Below, in pieces: positions 43,982 to 52,041 of a stretch of 64,000 bases of DNA (position 1 is the stretch's first letter; each line of letters starts with the position of its first letter). Source of the stretch: Vicinamibacterales bacterium (GTDB taxonomy: Bacteria; Acidobacteriota; Vicinamibacteria; Vicinamibacterales; JAKQTR01); assembly GCA_025456345.1 (NCBI GenBank), contig JALOKU010000006.1, positions 1 to 64,000 on the forward strand. Direction: 5' to 3'. A model generated the notes under the pieces. The model searched no databases and was not told the DNA's origin. It was given only the letters and a program-made list of their open reading frames with translations. Both the position numbers and the translations under genes were made by a program.

Positions 43982-45427
43982 ATGGACTCCCGCCCGCCGT
44001 TGCCGGACGCGCCGCCTGAACGACTGCCCGGCTGGATCCGGGCCGCGGACGCGCTCACGGTCGCGGTCGCCGGCGCGGGGCTGCTGGTGGCCGGGTTCGG
44101 CGGGTTCCGCCTGCACGTGCTCGGCGGCCGCGTTTCGATCACCTCGGGGGGCCGCATCCTCGTGGCGGCCATCGCGCTCCTCCTCATCCGGCATGCCATC
44201 AGGCGGGATCAGCCGCTCTACCTGCGGGCGTGGAGGGGCGTCGCGCGATGGTGGGCCGCCGACGGCGTGCGCACCGTCACGCCGCTCTGGGCCGCGTCGA
44301 GGCTGGGGGTGCTGCTCGTCGGGTTCCTCGCCGTGGGGACGTTCGGCTATCGAGACGGCGGCGCGCCATTCAGACTGTACGAGAACGAGTTGCTCAACCT
44401 GCCCGCCCGCTACGATGCGGGGTGGTACCTCGGGATCGCCACCGACGGCTACAAGTGGGATCCCGCCGTCACCAGCCACCAGAACATCGCCTTCATGCCG
44501 GCGCTGCCGATGCTGATGCGTTTCGGAGGGCGGCTGATCGGCGGGCACCCCCTCTGGGCCGGGCAGTTGCTCGTCCTCGGCGCGTGCTTGTGGGCGTTTG
44601 TCTACGTGTTCCGGCTCGCCCGGTCCGCCCTGGGCGACGCCGACCAGGCGGCGTGGGCCGTGGCGCTGCTGGCGGCGTACCCCTTTGCCGTCTTCTACGG
44701 GGCGGTCTACACGGAGTCGATCTTTCTCCTGTGCGCGGCAGGGGCGTTCTACCACGTCGGGCGACAGCAGTACCTGCGCACCGCGGCGTTCGCGCTGCTG
44801 TGCGGGTTCGCGCGGCCCAACGGGTTCCTGCTCGCTGTTCCCATCGCGCTGGTGGCCCTCTGGCCGGCCCTGGTGGCGGCGTGGCGGGACGCGGGGAGCG
44901 GCCACGGCGCGCCGCTGTCGCGCGCCATACGCGCGTCTCTGCCGGCGATCGCGGCGGCGTCGGCAGCCGTCCTCGGAGTGCTGGTGTTTTCCGCGTTCAT
45001 CTACTCGATGACGGGGCGCCCGTTCGCCTGGCTGGAGGCCCACGCGGCCTGGGGGCGCACCTTCGGCGCCTGGGTGTCTCAGGGGCCGTTCCAGGAGCTG
45101 GGGCGCGGCGGGCTCTACGGATACACGCGATCGCAGCCGATCGACGCGGTGAACCTCGTGGCGGTCCTCTTCGCCCTCGCCGCAATCTGGCCGGTGACGC
45201 GGCGGTTCGGCGTGCCCTACGGCGTGTTCATCGCCGTCAACGTGATCCCGCCGCTCACCACCGGCGGCCTGTTGTCGATCGGGCGCGTCACGGCAGGGAT
45301 GTTTCCTCTGTTCTTCTGGCTCGCCGCGGTCATTCCCGCACGCCACCGCGCCGCGTGGCTGACGGCGTTTGCGCTGCTCCAGGGCTGGGGCGCGGCGCTC
45401 TTCTACACCTGGCGGGAGTTCATCTAG
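43982..45427 (+). CDS. PIG-V-like polytopic mannosyltransferase
   Basis: 481 residues from ATG 43982. Around 10-11 membrane helices are predicted. Family-like segments are ARYDAGWYLGIATDGYKWDP with the DAGWY acidic loop near the first large periplasmic segment, NIAFMPALPMLMR, YPFAVFYGAVYTESIFLL and FARPNGFLLAVP, which match PIG-V/GPI-mannosyltransferase-like GT-C enzymes. It likely transfers a sugar from a polyprenyl-phosphate donor outside the membrane. TATACT at 43957-43962 is a probable -10. It is convergent with the rhomboid-like gene, overlapping by 4 bases. Confidence 0.82.
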   Translation: MDSRPPLPDAPPERLPGWIRAADALTVAVAGAGLLVAGFGGFRLHVLGGRVSITSGGRILVAAIALLLIRHAIRRDQPLYLRAWRGVARWWAADGVRTVTPLWAASRLGVLLVGFLAVGTFGYRDGGAPFRLYENELLNLPARYDAGWYLGIATDGYKWDPAVTSHQNIAFMPALPMLMRFGGRLIGGHPLWAGQLLVLGACLWAFVYVFRLARSALGDADQAAWAVALLAAYPFAVFYGAVYTESIFLLCAAGAFYHVGRQQYLRTAAFALLCGFARPNGFLLAVPIALVALWPALVAAWRDAGSGHGAPLSRAIRASLPAIAAASAAVLGVLVFSAFIYSMTGRPFAWLEAHAAWGRTFGAWVSQGPFQELGRGGLYGYTRSQPIDAVNLVAVLFALAAIWPVTRRFGVPYGVFIAVNVIPPLTTGGLLSIGRVTAGMFPLFFWLAAVIPARHRAAWLTAFALLQGWGAALFYTWREFI

Positions 45428-45990
45428 TCCCACCATTCGACGCGCATCCGTTCGGGCCTCCTGAGCAGCACGCTGCCCAGCGCGCCAGCCGATGCGCCTG
45501 CGGCCACGCTGATCGCCATCGCTGCCGGCGCCGCCGATGCGGACCACGTCAGCATCGACCACCCGGCCGCCGCCTGCAGCACCGCCCAGAGCCCGAACAC
45601 CACCCACGCCGGGACTTCCGCCACCTCGATCCCGATGACGGTCGGCACGAGCGTGAGGATGCGCGCATGCGGGAACATCATCGCGTACGCGGCGATCATG
45701 CCGGCGGTGGCGCCGCCGGCGGCCGGGATCAGGTCGACGCCGCAGCCGGCGGCCGCGGGGGCGGCAAGCGCTGCAGCGGTGCACGCGGCCGCGAATGCCG
45801 CGAAGCGGGCGTGGCCGAAGCGGTCTTCGAGGGTGCCCCCCGTGAGCCACAGCACCATGGCATGCGACAGCCAGGGCAGCCACCACTCGCGCACGGCGGG
45901 CCAGGCGAAGGCCGCCCCGAGCGCGGCCAGCAGCGCCACCGTCACGCCAGGGGCCGTCCGCGAGGGAATGACATCCCGCACCGGGATCAT
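45424..45990 (-). CDS. Rhomboid-family membrane protein lacking the catalytic Ser and His (pseudoprotease)
   Basis: 188 residues from ATG 45990; MIPVRDVIPSRT is the usual start of bacterial rhomboids of this type. GGTLEDRFGHARF and IPAAGGATAGMIAAYAMMFP align with the EDRxGHxRF and PTxGASGAIAGVxGAYxxLFP blocks. The serine of GASGA is replaced by Gly92, and the last helix (AISVAAGASAG) lacks the WAHxGGF histidine. The L1 loop with HGGWLHLLGNM is also shortened away. It therefore cannot be a serine protease. A role as a membrane-protein-binding pseudoenzyme is inference. Confidence 0.82.
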   Translation of the reverse strand: MIPVRDVIPSRTAPGVTVALLAALGAAFAWPAVREWWLPWLSHAMVLWLTGGTLEDRFGHARFAAFAAACTAAALAAPAAAGCGVDLIPAAGGATAGMIAAYAMMFPHARILTLVPTVIGIEVAEVPAWVVFGLWAVLQAAAGWSMLTWSASAAPAAMAISVAAGASAGALGSVLLRRPERMRVEWWD

Positions 45991-46001
45991 GGCCGCAAGT
46001 A

Positions 46002-46007
46002 TATAAT
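46002..46007 (+). promoter_or_regulatory. Consensus -10 for the zinc-ribbon/FHA-GAF-PP2C operon
   Basis: TATAAT at 46002-46007, 22 bases before GTG 46030. No convincing -35 is seen at 16-18 bases. It lies within the divergent region next to the rhomboid-like start at 45990, so the two genes share upstream DNA. Confidence 0.5.
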
Positions 46008-46029
46008 CGAACAATTCGGGGCACAGGAC

Positions 46030-46314
46030 GTGACGTGTCAACATTGCGGTACCGAGATCTCGGATAAGGCAATCGTCTGTTTCCGCTGCGGCCAGTCCAC
46101 GTCGGCGCCGTCGGCCGCGCGGCCGGATGCCCGCCGCCGCCCGGCCGCGCAGCCGCTGTGGCTGGCGCTGACCGCGCTGCTCGTGCTGGTGGCGGGCGGG
46201 CTGTACATGGCGAGGGCGGCGTCGGGCCAGCTCCCCGCGTCCGTGTCCTACACGGTGGCCGCCCTGGCGGCCGTCGTGCTGGTCTGGCGCATCCTGAAGC
46301 GAAGGCGTACATGA
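46030..46314 (+). CDS. Small zinc-ribbon membrane protein
   Basis: 94 residues from GTG 46030. The N-terminus CQHCGTEISDKAIVCFRCG is a double CxxC zinc ribbon. A Ser/Pro/Arg-rich linker and two membrane helices (about 42-62 and 70-86) follow, ending in a basic tail. It has no enzymatic motif; such proteins often recruit partners to the membrane. The stop overlaps the start of the FHA-GAF-PP2C gene by ATGA, so a membrane-signalling link between them is plausible. Confidence 0.78.
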   Translation: MTCQHCGTEISDKAIVCFRCGQSTSAPSAARPDARRRPAAQPLWLALTALLVLVAGGLYMARAASGQLPASVSYTVAALAAVVLVWRILKRRRT

Positions 46315-47915
46315 ACAATCCGCGGCTCGTCATGTCCCGCCCCGGCGGGAATACCGAGAGAATTGAGCTGGATCAGGAGATCACCACGCTGGGCCGGCGC
46401 AGCGAATGCACCGTGCGCCTCTCCGGCACCGATGTGTCCCGGGACCACGCGGACATCACCTCCGAGGCCAGGGGCTTCGTGCTGCGCGACAAGGGGTCCA
46501 GGTTCGGCACCTTCGTCAACGGCCAGCAGGTGACCGAGCACGTGCTGGCGAACAAGGACCAGATCCGCCTCGGGCAGAGCTCCGAGTGCGAAATGGTGTT
46601 CCTCGTGGGCGGTGCCTCCTCGGGCACGGTCTCGGTGGCGACCTCCGGCGACTTCCGTCAGATCGCGACGCTGCTCGAGAGCCTGCGGGCCCTCGGCTCG
46701 GGCCGCGTCCTCGACGACGTGCTGACGATGGTGATCGACTCCGCCCTGGAGGTGACCGGCGCCGAGCGGGGGTTCATCATGCTGGCCGGTGCCGACAGCG
46801 TCCTCGACTTCAAGGTGGGGCGCGGGCGCGGGCGCGTGACGCTGCCCGGCCGCACCTTCGAGACGTCCCGCAAGATCCCCGACGAGGTCTTCGCGACCGG
46901 CGAAGCCCGCATCATGGACTTCGCCGACGCCATGCAGGCGCAGGCCCACACCGCGACCATGGTCCTCGGCATCCGCCATGTGCTGTGCGTGCCGCTCGTG
47001 CTCGTGCGGTACGTCGAGGTGGCCGAAGCCGACAGCGGCGAGAAGCGCATCGGCGTGCTGTATCTCGACAGCCGCGAGAGCGGCGTGCTCAAGTCCCCGG
47101 CCACGCGCGGCGCGCTCGAGACGCTGGCCGGCCAGGCCGCGGTGGCCATCGAGAACGCGAGGCTGTACCGCGAAGCGACCGAGAAGGCGCGACTCGAGCA
47201 GGAGTTGCGGATCGCAGCGGAAATCCAGCAGGCCCTGATGCCGCCTGCCGAGCACGAGGGCTCCTATTTCGACGTGGCCGGAGCCACCGTGCCCTGCCGC
47301 GCCATCGGCGGGGACTTCTTCGACTACCTCGAGCTCAGCGACAGTTCCGTCGGCCTCGCGCTGGGCGACGTGTCCGGGAAGGGGGCGCCGGCCGCGCTGC
47401 TCACCGCCGCAGTCCAGGGCATGTTCACCGTCGAGGCGGCCAACGAGGCCGGACCGGCAGCGACCATCGCGACGATTAACCGCGGGTTGAAGCAGCGGAA
47501 CATCGAGTCGAAGTTCGTCACGATGTTCTTCGGCGTGCTGTCGGCTGACGGCACGCTGGTCTACTGCAACGGCGGGCACAACGCGCCCGTGCTGCTCCGC
47601 CGCGGCTCGGCGTCGCGCCTCGAGACGGGCGGCATGATTCTCGGCATGTTCGACTTCGCCTCCTACGATCAGGAGACGCTGAAGCTCGAACCCGGCGACA
47701 CCCTCGTCGTGTTCAGCGACGGCATCTCGGAGGCGCAGGACCCCGCCGGCGAGGAATACGGAGACGACCGGCTGATCGCCTGCCTGGAGGCCAGCCGCGG
47801 CGCGGCGCCGGCGGCGATGCGCGAAGCCCTGCTGGGGTCGGCAAGGACCTTCGCGGCCGGCGCGATGCAGAGCGACGACATGACGGTGCTCATCGTCCGC
47901 TATGGGCGTGCCTGA
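46311..47915 (+). CDS. FHA-GAF-PP2C (SpoIIE-type) serine phosphatase
   Basis: 534 residues. An N-terminal FHA domain (about 18-95: TTLGRRSECTVRLSGTDVSR, GSRFGTFVNG) binds phosphothreonine. A GAF domain follows (about 120-285), then a short coiled segment (EKARLEQELRIAAEIQQALM) and a SpoIIE/PP2C phosphatase (about 320-534) with metal-binding aspartates in GGDFFDYLEL, GDVSGKG, VFSDGISEA and SDDMTVL. It dephosphorylates Ser/Thr proteins in response to a small ligand. It is coupled to the zinc-ribbon gene and no kinase gene is adjacent. Confidence 0.93.
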   Translation: MNNPRLVMSRPGGNTERIELDQEITTLGRRSECTVRLSGTDVSRDHADITSEARGFVLRDKGSRFGTFVNGQQVTEHVLANKDQIRLGQSSECEMVFLVGGASSGTVSVATSGDFRQIATLLESLRALGSGRVLDDVLTMVIDSALEVTGAERGFIMLAGADSVLDFKVGRGRGRVTLPGRTFETSRKIPDEVFATGEARIMDFADAMQAQAHTATMVLGIRHVLCVPLVLVRYVEVAEADSGEKRIGVLYLDSRESGVLKSPATRGALETLAGQAAVAIENARLYREATEKARLEQELRIAAEIQQALMPPAEHEGSYFDVAGATVPCRAIGGDFFDYLELSDSSVGLALGDVSGKGAPAALLTAAVQGMFTVEAANEAGPAATIATINRGLKQRNIESKFVTMFFGVLSADGTLVYCNGGHNAPVLLRRGSASRLETGGMILGMFDFASYDQETLKLEPGDTLVVFSDGISEAQDPAGEEYGDDRLIACLEASRGAAPAAMREALLGSARTFAAGAMQSDDMTVLIVRYGRA

Positions 47916-48225
47916 TCACGAGGGCCGCGGCCTCGGCCGCGCGGCGCTGCTTGCGTGGGCGGCCTGCGCGGTCGTCGTCTGGAACGTCGTCTTCGACGCC
48001 GGCGTGATCCGGGCCGGGCGCGAGTACCTCACGCTCCAGGCCCTGCATCAGCAGGGCGCGGGCCCCGCGGTCACCATCCGCCGGGTGATGGAGCCTGGCG
48101 TGAGACGGGCCGCCCGCACGGCAACCGCGTCGGGCGGGGCCGTCGGCGCCGCGGGCATCCTCGTGGCCTGGCTGGCGGCTCGGCAGCGCGTGGGCCGGCG
48201 GTCAGCGGCCGGCGGTTCCCAGTAG
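47902..48225 (+). CDS. Small two-helix membrane protein of unknown function
   Basis: 107 residues from ATG 47902, overlapping the phosphatase gene by 14 bases; GTG 47908 is an alternative. Two hydrophobic helices (about 14-32 and 75-95) flank a periplasmic-looking segment, AGREYLTLQALHQQGAGPAV, and a basic C-terminus. I recall similar short proteins (WNVVFDxGVIxAGREYL) in Acidobacteria but no function. Its end overlaps the convergent M28 gene by 24 bases. Confidence 0.6.
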   Translation: MGVPDHEGRGLGRAALLAWAACAVVVWNVVFDAGVIRAGREYLTLQALHQQGAGPAVTIRRVMEPGVRRAARTATASGGAVGAAGILVAWLAARQRVGRRSAAGGSQ

Positions 48226-49128
48226 GCGGCTCTCGATCTTCGGCAGCGCGGCCGTCAGGACGCGTCCCACCACCTCCATGCTGCGGGCGCTCACCTTGTC
48301 GAGGGTGTCCTCGGCGGTGTGCCAGGGCGGGTACTCGAGGTCGATGATGTCCACCGCCGGCACGCCCGCCTTGAGGAACGGGACGTGGTCGTCTTCGACG
48401 GCGAACGATTCGTCCACGAAGGTGGAGCCGTAGCCGAGGGCCTTGGCGGCCGACCAGATCGCGTCGGTGAGCCACGCGGTCGATGCGGTCTCGCGTTTGA
48501 CCACCAGGTCGCGGTCCCCGATCATATCCACCAGGATCATCGCCTTGATGCGGGCGAGGTCGCCCGTGCGCTTCGCTTGCTGGACGTAGTGGCGGCTGCC
48601 GTAGGTGTTGTCCTCGCCGAGGTACCAGTCGATGAATGCCTCTTCGCCGTCGAGGAAGAGCAGTTCGATGGTGAACGGGTTCTTGCGCGCCTTCAGCACG
48701 CGCGCCATCTCGATCAGGAACGCCGTGCTCGAGCCCGCGTCGTTGGCGCCGACGAACCGGAACTGCCTGAAGAGCTTCGTGTCGTAGTGGCCGGCCAGGA
48801 TGATGCGCTCCGGGCGGGCGCCGGGAATCGTGGCGCGGACATTCACCATCTTCACCGGGCCGATGGGCGTCTTCGCCTCGAAGGCCTGCTCGGCCACCGG
48901 CACGCCGATCGCCGCCATTTGCGCCTTGATGTAGCCGCGCGTCTCGCCGGCGGCCGCTGAGCCCGGGGGCCTGGGGCCGAAGCCGACCACCGCGCGCAGG
49001 TGCTCCATCGCGCGGCCGCCGTCAAACGCCGGCGGATCGGCGGCGAAGGTGGCTGGCGCGCACGCCAGCACGGCGGCCATCAAGGCGAGCGCCGCGACGA
49101 GACGGCTTCCGAGGCTGCTGTCGATCAC
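48202..49128 (-). CDS. Secreted M28-family protein (glutaminyl cyclotransferase-like)
   Basis: 308 residues from GTG 49128 after AGGAGC. Signal peptide 1-29. Motifs typical of QPCT-like M28 proteins are present: ILAGHYDTK, GANDAGSSTAFLIEM, LLFLDGEEAF, ILVDMIGDRD and PPWHTAEDTLDKV, giving the expected single-zinc set. Such enzymes form pyroglutamate or act as aminopeptidases; the short EDNTYGSRHYVQQ segment favours the cyclotransferase-like group, but this is not certain. A single gene; the upstream ppx stop is about 105 bases away. Confidence 0.87.
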   Translation of the reverse strand: MIDSSLGSRLVAALALMAAVLACAPATFAADPPAFDGGRAMEHLRAVVGFGPRPPGSAAAGETRGYIKAQMAAIGVPVAEQAFEAKTPIGPVKMVNVRATIPGARPERIILAGHYDTKLFRQFRFVGANDAGSSTAFLIEMARVLKARKNPFTIELLFLDGEEAFIDWYLGEDNTYGSRHYVQQAKRTGDLARIKAMILVDMIGDRDLVVKRETASTAWLTDAIWSAAKALGYGSTFVDESFAVEDDHVPFLKAGVPAVDIIDLEYPPWHTAEDTLDKVSARSMEVVGRVLTAALPKIESRLLGTAGR

Positions 49129-49233
49129 GAGTAGCTCCTGCGGGTGGGCCCGCTGGCGCCGTCGGCCCTGCCGGGAGTGGAGGGACGCGGCGCGCCGGCT
49201 CCCCGCGCGATGGGGGCAGTATACCGTGGGGCG

Positions 49234-50769
49234 TTATCCGCCCGCTCGCCCCGCGGCCACCGTTATCGTCCCGCCGAGCATGGCCTCGAGCGGCCCGGCG
49301 TTGCGCTGTGCGGCCCAGCGTTCCAGTTCGAGATCTCCCCGGCCTGCCGCGCGAAGGGTCCAGTGGCGGCCCCTGCGCCGGAGCGTGACGTGATCGACCA
49401 ACTGCGCCCGGCTGCGATCGAGGCTCTCGGCCACGCGCAGCATGGCCGCTAGCCAGCGCACGGCCCGGCGGCTGGCGCGCGGCAGGTCCGCGAACGCCTC
49501 GTGGCCCTTCCGCGGAGCCCCGTTGCGGTGGTAGCGGGTGATGAGCGCCATGACGTCGATCTCGTCCGGCTCGAACCCGCGGAGATCGCCGTGCTTCACC
49601 AGGTAGTACGAATGGCGGTGATGGCGTTCGTAGCTGATGTGTTCGCCGGCGTCGTGCAGGAGGGCGGCGAAGTCGAGCCACTCGCGGGCCCGGTCGTCGA
49701 GCCCGTGCGCCGGGCGCGTTTCGTCGAAGATCCCCAGCGCCAGGCGCGCGACCTGCGCGGCGTGATCGGCCGCGTAGTTGCATCGCAGGGCCAGCTCGAT
49801 CACGCTCCGGCGCCGGACGTCCGGGTAGCGCTCGACGCGCTCGATGCGGACCAGGTTGCGGCGGATGTAGTCGAGCACCGCGCCCTCGCGCAGCGAGAGC
49901 TCGCACAGCGTGAGCTCGTCGGCGCCCAGCTGGCGGAGGATGGTGTCGAGGAGCACGGCGCCGGGCACAATCAGATCGGCGCGCCTGGCGTCGAGGCCCG
50001 GCAGCTTGAGGCGGTCCGCGAGGCTCATCGAGGCGACCTGGCTGCGGATGTGCCTGATGGCCTTCGCGCTCACGCGGCGGTGGTGAATCGTGACGTCGCT
50101 CGGCACCTGCAGCGCGAGCGACCCGAGCGCGAGCGCGGTGCCGGACGTGCCGATGACGCGCGCGTAGCCGGCCCGGGCGATCCTGCGCGCATAGTCGCCG
50201 AGCTCGTGGCGGATGTGGCGCACCAGGCGGCGCTCGTCGCCGCCGGTGATCGGGTCGCTCTGCACGAAGCGCTCGCCGAGCCTGAGCGCGCCCAGCCGGA
50301 AGCTGTTCGCCTGCTGGACCCCGGCCGCGGTGCCGAGGGTGATCTCCGTGCTGCCGCCGCCGATGTCGATGACCACCGCCGCCCCGGTCCCGACGTCGAT
50401 GCCGTGCACCGCCGCCCGGTGGATGAGCGAGGCCTCCTCGGCCCCCGTGATGACGCGGGCGTGGATCCCCGTCCGCTCGGCGACCAGCGCCAGGAAGTCG
50501 CCGCCGTTGGGCGCCTCCCGGACGGCGCTGGTGGCCACGGCCACGATGTCGTCCACCTGGCGCGAATCGGCCAACCGCTTGAACCGGGCGAGCGTCTGCA
50601 GCGCCGTCGTCATCGCGCCTTCGCCGAGCGGGCGGCCCTCGAGGCCGCCGGCCCCCAGGCGCACCATGTCCTTCTCGCGGCCGATCACCTCGAAGGCGCC
50701 GTCCGCCGCGACGCGGACGAGAATCATGTGGAGCGAATTCGTGCCGATGTCGATGGCCGCAAGGTGCAT
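49234..50769 (-). CDS. ppx: Exopolyphosphatase / GppA-type phosphatase with HD-like C-terminus
   Basis: 511 residues from ATG 50769. The N-terminal ASKHA fold shows AIDIGTNSLHMILVRV, GAEEASLIHRAA (catalytic Glu) and VIDIGGGSTEITLG. The C-terminal half has an HD-type sequence (LLHDAGEHISYERHHRHSYY) typical of long Ppx/GppA proteins. It releases phosphate from polyphosphate chains or removes the 5' phosphate of pppGpp. It follows the CotH gene after 10 bases. TATACT at 50787-50782, embedded in the last CotH codons, could give it an additional start. Confidence 0.92.
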   Translation of the reverse strand: MHLAAIDIGTNSLHMILVRVAADGAFEVIGREKDMVRLGAGGLEGRPLGEGAMTTALQTLARFKRLADSRQVDDIVAVATSAVREAPNGGDFLALVAERTGIHARVITGAEEASLIHRAAVHGIDVGTGAAVVIDIGGGSTEITLGTAAGVQQANSFRLGALRLGERFVQSDPITGGDERRLVRHIRHELGDYARRIARAGYARVIGTSGTALALGSLALQVPSDVTIHHRRVSAKAIRHIRSQVASMSLADRLKLPGLDARRADLIVPGAVLLDTILRQLGADELTLCELSLREGAVLDYIRRNLVRIERVERYPDVRRRSVIELALRCNYAADHAAQVARLALGIFDETRPAHGLDDRAREWLDFAALLHDAGEHISYERHHRHSYYLVKHGDLRGFEPDEIDVMALITRYHRNGAPRKGHEAFADLPRASRRAVRWLAAMLRVAESLDRSRAQLVDHVTLRRRGRHWTLRAAGRGDLELERWAAQRNAGPLEAMLGGTITVAAGRAGG

Positions 50770-50779
50770 AGGCGCGGGA

Positions 50780-52030
50780 TCAGTATACCGGCCTCGCCCC
50801 CGGCTTGAAGCGCCGGGCCTCCCACCGCACGAACTCACCGCGGATGCGCGTGAAGGCCAGCACCTCCTCGGCACCGGCATCGAACTCGGCGTTGGTGAAC
50901 GGCTTGACCGGGTCGGCGAGCATCGCGGGCCGGACAAGATCCAGCAGGCGCGACGCTTCGCGCTCGAGCCAGCCTGGCGCCGCCTGCCCGGCCCCTGCCG
51001 CGCCGTCTGCCTGGTCGAAGAGGTTCGCTGCCGCGACGAGCGTGTCGTAGTAGAGCCGCGTCAGCGACGGCACCGTCAGGGCGCGGCGCATCAGGACGTT
51101 CTCGGCGTGCCAGGCGTGCAACGGGTAGTCGGCTGCGGCCAGCGCAAGGGATGCGTCCCAGGGAACGAACCGGTGCGGTGCGCGCTGGCCCGACCGATAG
51201 AGGAAGTGGTTGTTCATGCCCACCCCGCCAAGCAGGCCGTCAGGTTCCGCGACGGCGGCCTGCGCCGCCGTCAGGCGCATGAAGGCCTCCAGATCGACGT
51301 GGGGCGAAACGGCCGCAGCGAAGTCCTCGTCCGGCGCCTCATTGACGGCGCGGACCATCGCTTCCACCGGCAGATAGAGCGAGCCATCGGACTCGGTCTC
51401 CCGCGTCTTCGGTTCGTAGATCGCGGCATACGGGGCGAGATCCGTGCCGAGGTACTCGAAGTAGTAATTCGAGACGCGCCTGTACTCGAACAGGTAGCCG
51501 CTGGACTCTCCGAACGCTCTGGCCAGGAACGGCTCGTCGATCTCCTCCACGGCGAGATAGTAGCCGGCGTACTGGTTGTTGATGTAGAGCGCCACCGGTG
51601 CGATGCGGGAGGCCGGCAGGCCCAGTGTGCGGTATACCTTCAACGCCAGCAGTTCCCGCAGGCCCGAGGCGTCCTGCCACACGTTGTTGAACGACAGCGC
51701 CGTGAGCCCGAGGAACGTGCGCCCCGCCGCGTACCGGTCGAAGTCGACGCGCAACGCCGGCTTGACGCCAGCGCGGGAGGCCGTCCCCTTCCTGCGGATG
51801 GCCACGTTGGTCACGGTGATGCCGTTCCACTTCATGTTCGCCGGGTAGTAGTCGCTCGATTCGGGGAGGGCGCGCAGCCAGTACCAATCCCTCGTGTTCA
51901 CGTAGAGATCGATCCGCTGCAGGGCCTGGTCGTTGAACAGGTCCGCGGAAGTCTGCGCGGCGGCCTCGCGCGTGTCCGCGCACAGCGCGGCCAGCAGCAA
52001 CGCACCGGCAAGGAGCCGACGGGCGGCCAT
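50780..52030 (-). CDS. CotH-family secreted protein kinase-like protein
   Basis: 416 residues from ATG 52030 with a signal peptide (1-25). CotH hallmarks: ALRVDFDRYAAGRTFLGLTA, LSFNNVWQDASGLRELLALK, VALYINNQYAGYYLAVEEID and HRFVPWDASLALA, where the Asp would fill the catalytic position of the atypical kinase. CotH proteins phosphorylate surface proteins from ATP, and in several phyla CotH genes lie beside DUF4956 and polyphosphate polymerase genes. Here it lies between a porin and ppx, in an operon started by a STAS-DUF4956 gene. Its substrate is unknown. Confidence 0.85.
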   Translation of the reverse strand: MAARRLLAGALLLAALCADTREAAAQTSADLFNDQALQRIDLYVNTRDWYWLRALPESSDYYPANMKWNGITVTNVAIRRKGTASRAGVKPALRVDFDRYAAGRTFLGLTALSFNNVWQDASGLRELLALKVYRTLGLPASRIAPVALYINNQYAGYYLAVEEIDEPFLARAFGESSGYLFEYRRVSNYYFEYLGTDLAPYAAIYEPKTRETESDGSLYLPVEAMVRAVNEAPDEDFAAAVSPHVDLEAFMRLTAAQAAVAEPDGLLGGVGMNNHFLYRSGQRAPHRFVPWDASLALAAADYPLHAWHAENVLMRRALTVPSLTRLYYDTLVAAANLFDQADGAAGAGQAAPGWLEREASRLLDLVRPAMLADPVKPFTNAEFDAGAEEVLAFTRIRGEFVRWEARRFKPGARPVY

Positions 52031-52041
52031 GGAACACCTCC

